64,000 nucleotides of DNA from assembly GCF_012689525.1 (NCBI RefSeq), contig NZ_CP051516.1:248001-312000 (forward strand). The letters run 5' to 3'. The notes under the pieces are model-generated. The model was not told the origin of the DNA. It worked only from the letters and a program-made list of their open reading frames with translations, and ran no database searches. Numbering within the stretch: position 1 is the first letter of the stretch; each line of letters starts with the position of its first letter. Made by a program: the position numbers and the translations under genes. Below are positions 63,865 to 64,000 of the stretch, piece after piece. The DNA comes from Paraburkholderia aromaticivorans (GTDB lineage: Bacteria; Pseudomonadota; Gammaproteobacteria; Burkholderiales; Burkholderiaceae).

Positions 63865-64000
63865 TCAGTATTCACTCGGAAATAATACAGCGGTCGAGGT
63901 CTGATCGGCTTCCGTGATGATCCATACGCGCTTGCCCGCGACCTCATATGCTGAAAAGATTCGTGCGCCGTGGATTGCTGCGAGCAGGTTCGTTTCTGCA
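63865..64000 (-). CDS. C-terminal part of a short protein, truncated by window edge
   Basis: The minus strand has an open frame entering from the right edge and reading ETNLLAAIHGARIFSAYEVA, then GKRVWIITEADQTSTAVLF and PSEY, then stop (63867-63865). The sequence looks like a true protein end, not a shadow frame. Partner gene of the Sir2 protein by four-base spacing. Family unknown. Confidence 0.6.
   Translation of the reverse strand, partial: AETNLLAAIHGARIFSAYEVAGKRVWIITEADQTSTAVLFPSEY

Larger units (their letters stand above)
46028..64000. mobile_element. Genomic island integrated in comM (left part; right end outside window)
   Basis: The region from the comM junction to the window edge has lower GC and less Burkholderia-biased codons. 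It carries a large serine recombinase at the junction, a tyrosine recombinase, H-NS-like and replication proteins, and defence-like cargo. No conjugation genes appear in the 18 kb seen. Its own primase and CyRepA1-type helicase suggest an integrated plasmid-like element. The 5' part of comM is expected at the other end. Confidence 0.85.

Noticed and set aside
46028..64000. Conjugative element (ICE)
   Set aside because: No relaxase, coupling protein or type IV secretion genes in the visible 18 kb; they may lie outside, but nothing supports the call here.

Overview
The window is high-GC chromosomal DNA of a Burkholderia or Paraburkholderia-like beta-proteobacterium. This rests on gene content and order: birA-coaX, a dacC-dat-ybeD-lipB-lipA neighbourhood, a PhaM-type PHA granule regulator, DUF3567, DUF3108 and DUF2917 proteins. 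The species is inferred, not proven. No rRNA, tRNA or CRISPR array was recognised.

Positions 1-46,020 are ordinary core and metabolic DNA. The order is: the N-terminal end of metH; DUF3567, an alpha/beta hydrolase and DUF3108; an IclR regulator divergent from a fumarylacetoacetase-family hydrolase, followed by an amino-acid-type binding protein, an enoyl-CoA hydratase-family enzyme and phaM; a ferritin-like protein; the heptose adenylyltransferase; birA-coaX plus a small membrane protein. Then come an Mla/MCE lipid-transport operon with a STAS-like domain at the N-terminus of its permease, a VanZ protein, a thioredoxin-like ferredoxin, a hydrolase, and dacC-dat-ybeD-(LysR/DUF2917)-lipB-lipA. 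After two small membrane proteins come tauABC, a HAD phosphatase, a Na/Pi cotransporter, and a DeoR regulator with a glycerophosphodiester phosphodiesterase and a four-gene ABC importer. A complete C4-dicarboxylate circuit follows (dctA with a convincing sigma-54 promoter and upstream palindrome, then dctB-dctD). The core part ends with a TlpA-like thioredoxin, a lipoprotein, and the 3' part of comM.

From about 46,020 to the window end is a genomic island. comM is cut just before its Walker A motif, and a large serine recombinase starts about 100 bases inside the junction. The far end, with the 5' part of comM, is not in the window. The island has lower GC and different codon use. It carries a DUF262 protein translationally coupled to an OLD-like ATPase with a C-terminal TOPRIM-like segment (candidate defence pair), an H-NS-like protein with an altered DNA-binding loop, two tandem RraB-like proteins, and a replication module (AEP-type primase plus CyRepA1-type helicase). 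Downstream of the helicase lie an 84-bp direct repeat pair, a nested hairpin and an 11-8-11 inverted repeat beside a minimal FimB-sized tyrosine recombinase. The cargo then continues with a PIN (DUF4935) protein, a DUF4145 protein, a membrane-anchored protein, and a Sir2 deacetylase-like gene with a 59-bp echo of itself 0.9 kb away.

The island looks like an integrated plasmid-like element: serine recombinase for chromosomal integration, its own replication genes, a possible resolution site, and a defence-like cargo. The most attractive candidates for something undescribed are the DUF262/OLD-TOPRIM pair and the replication-recombination region at 55.0-59.4 kb.
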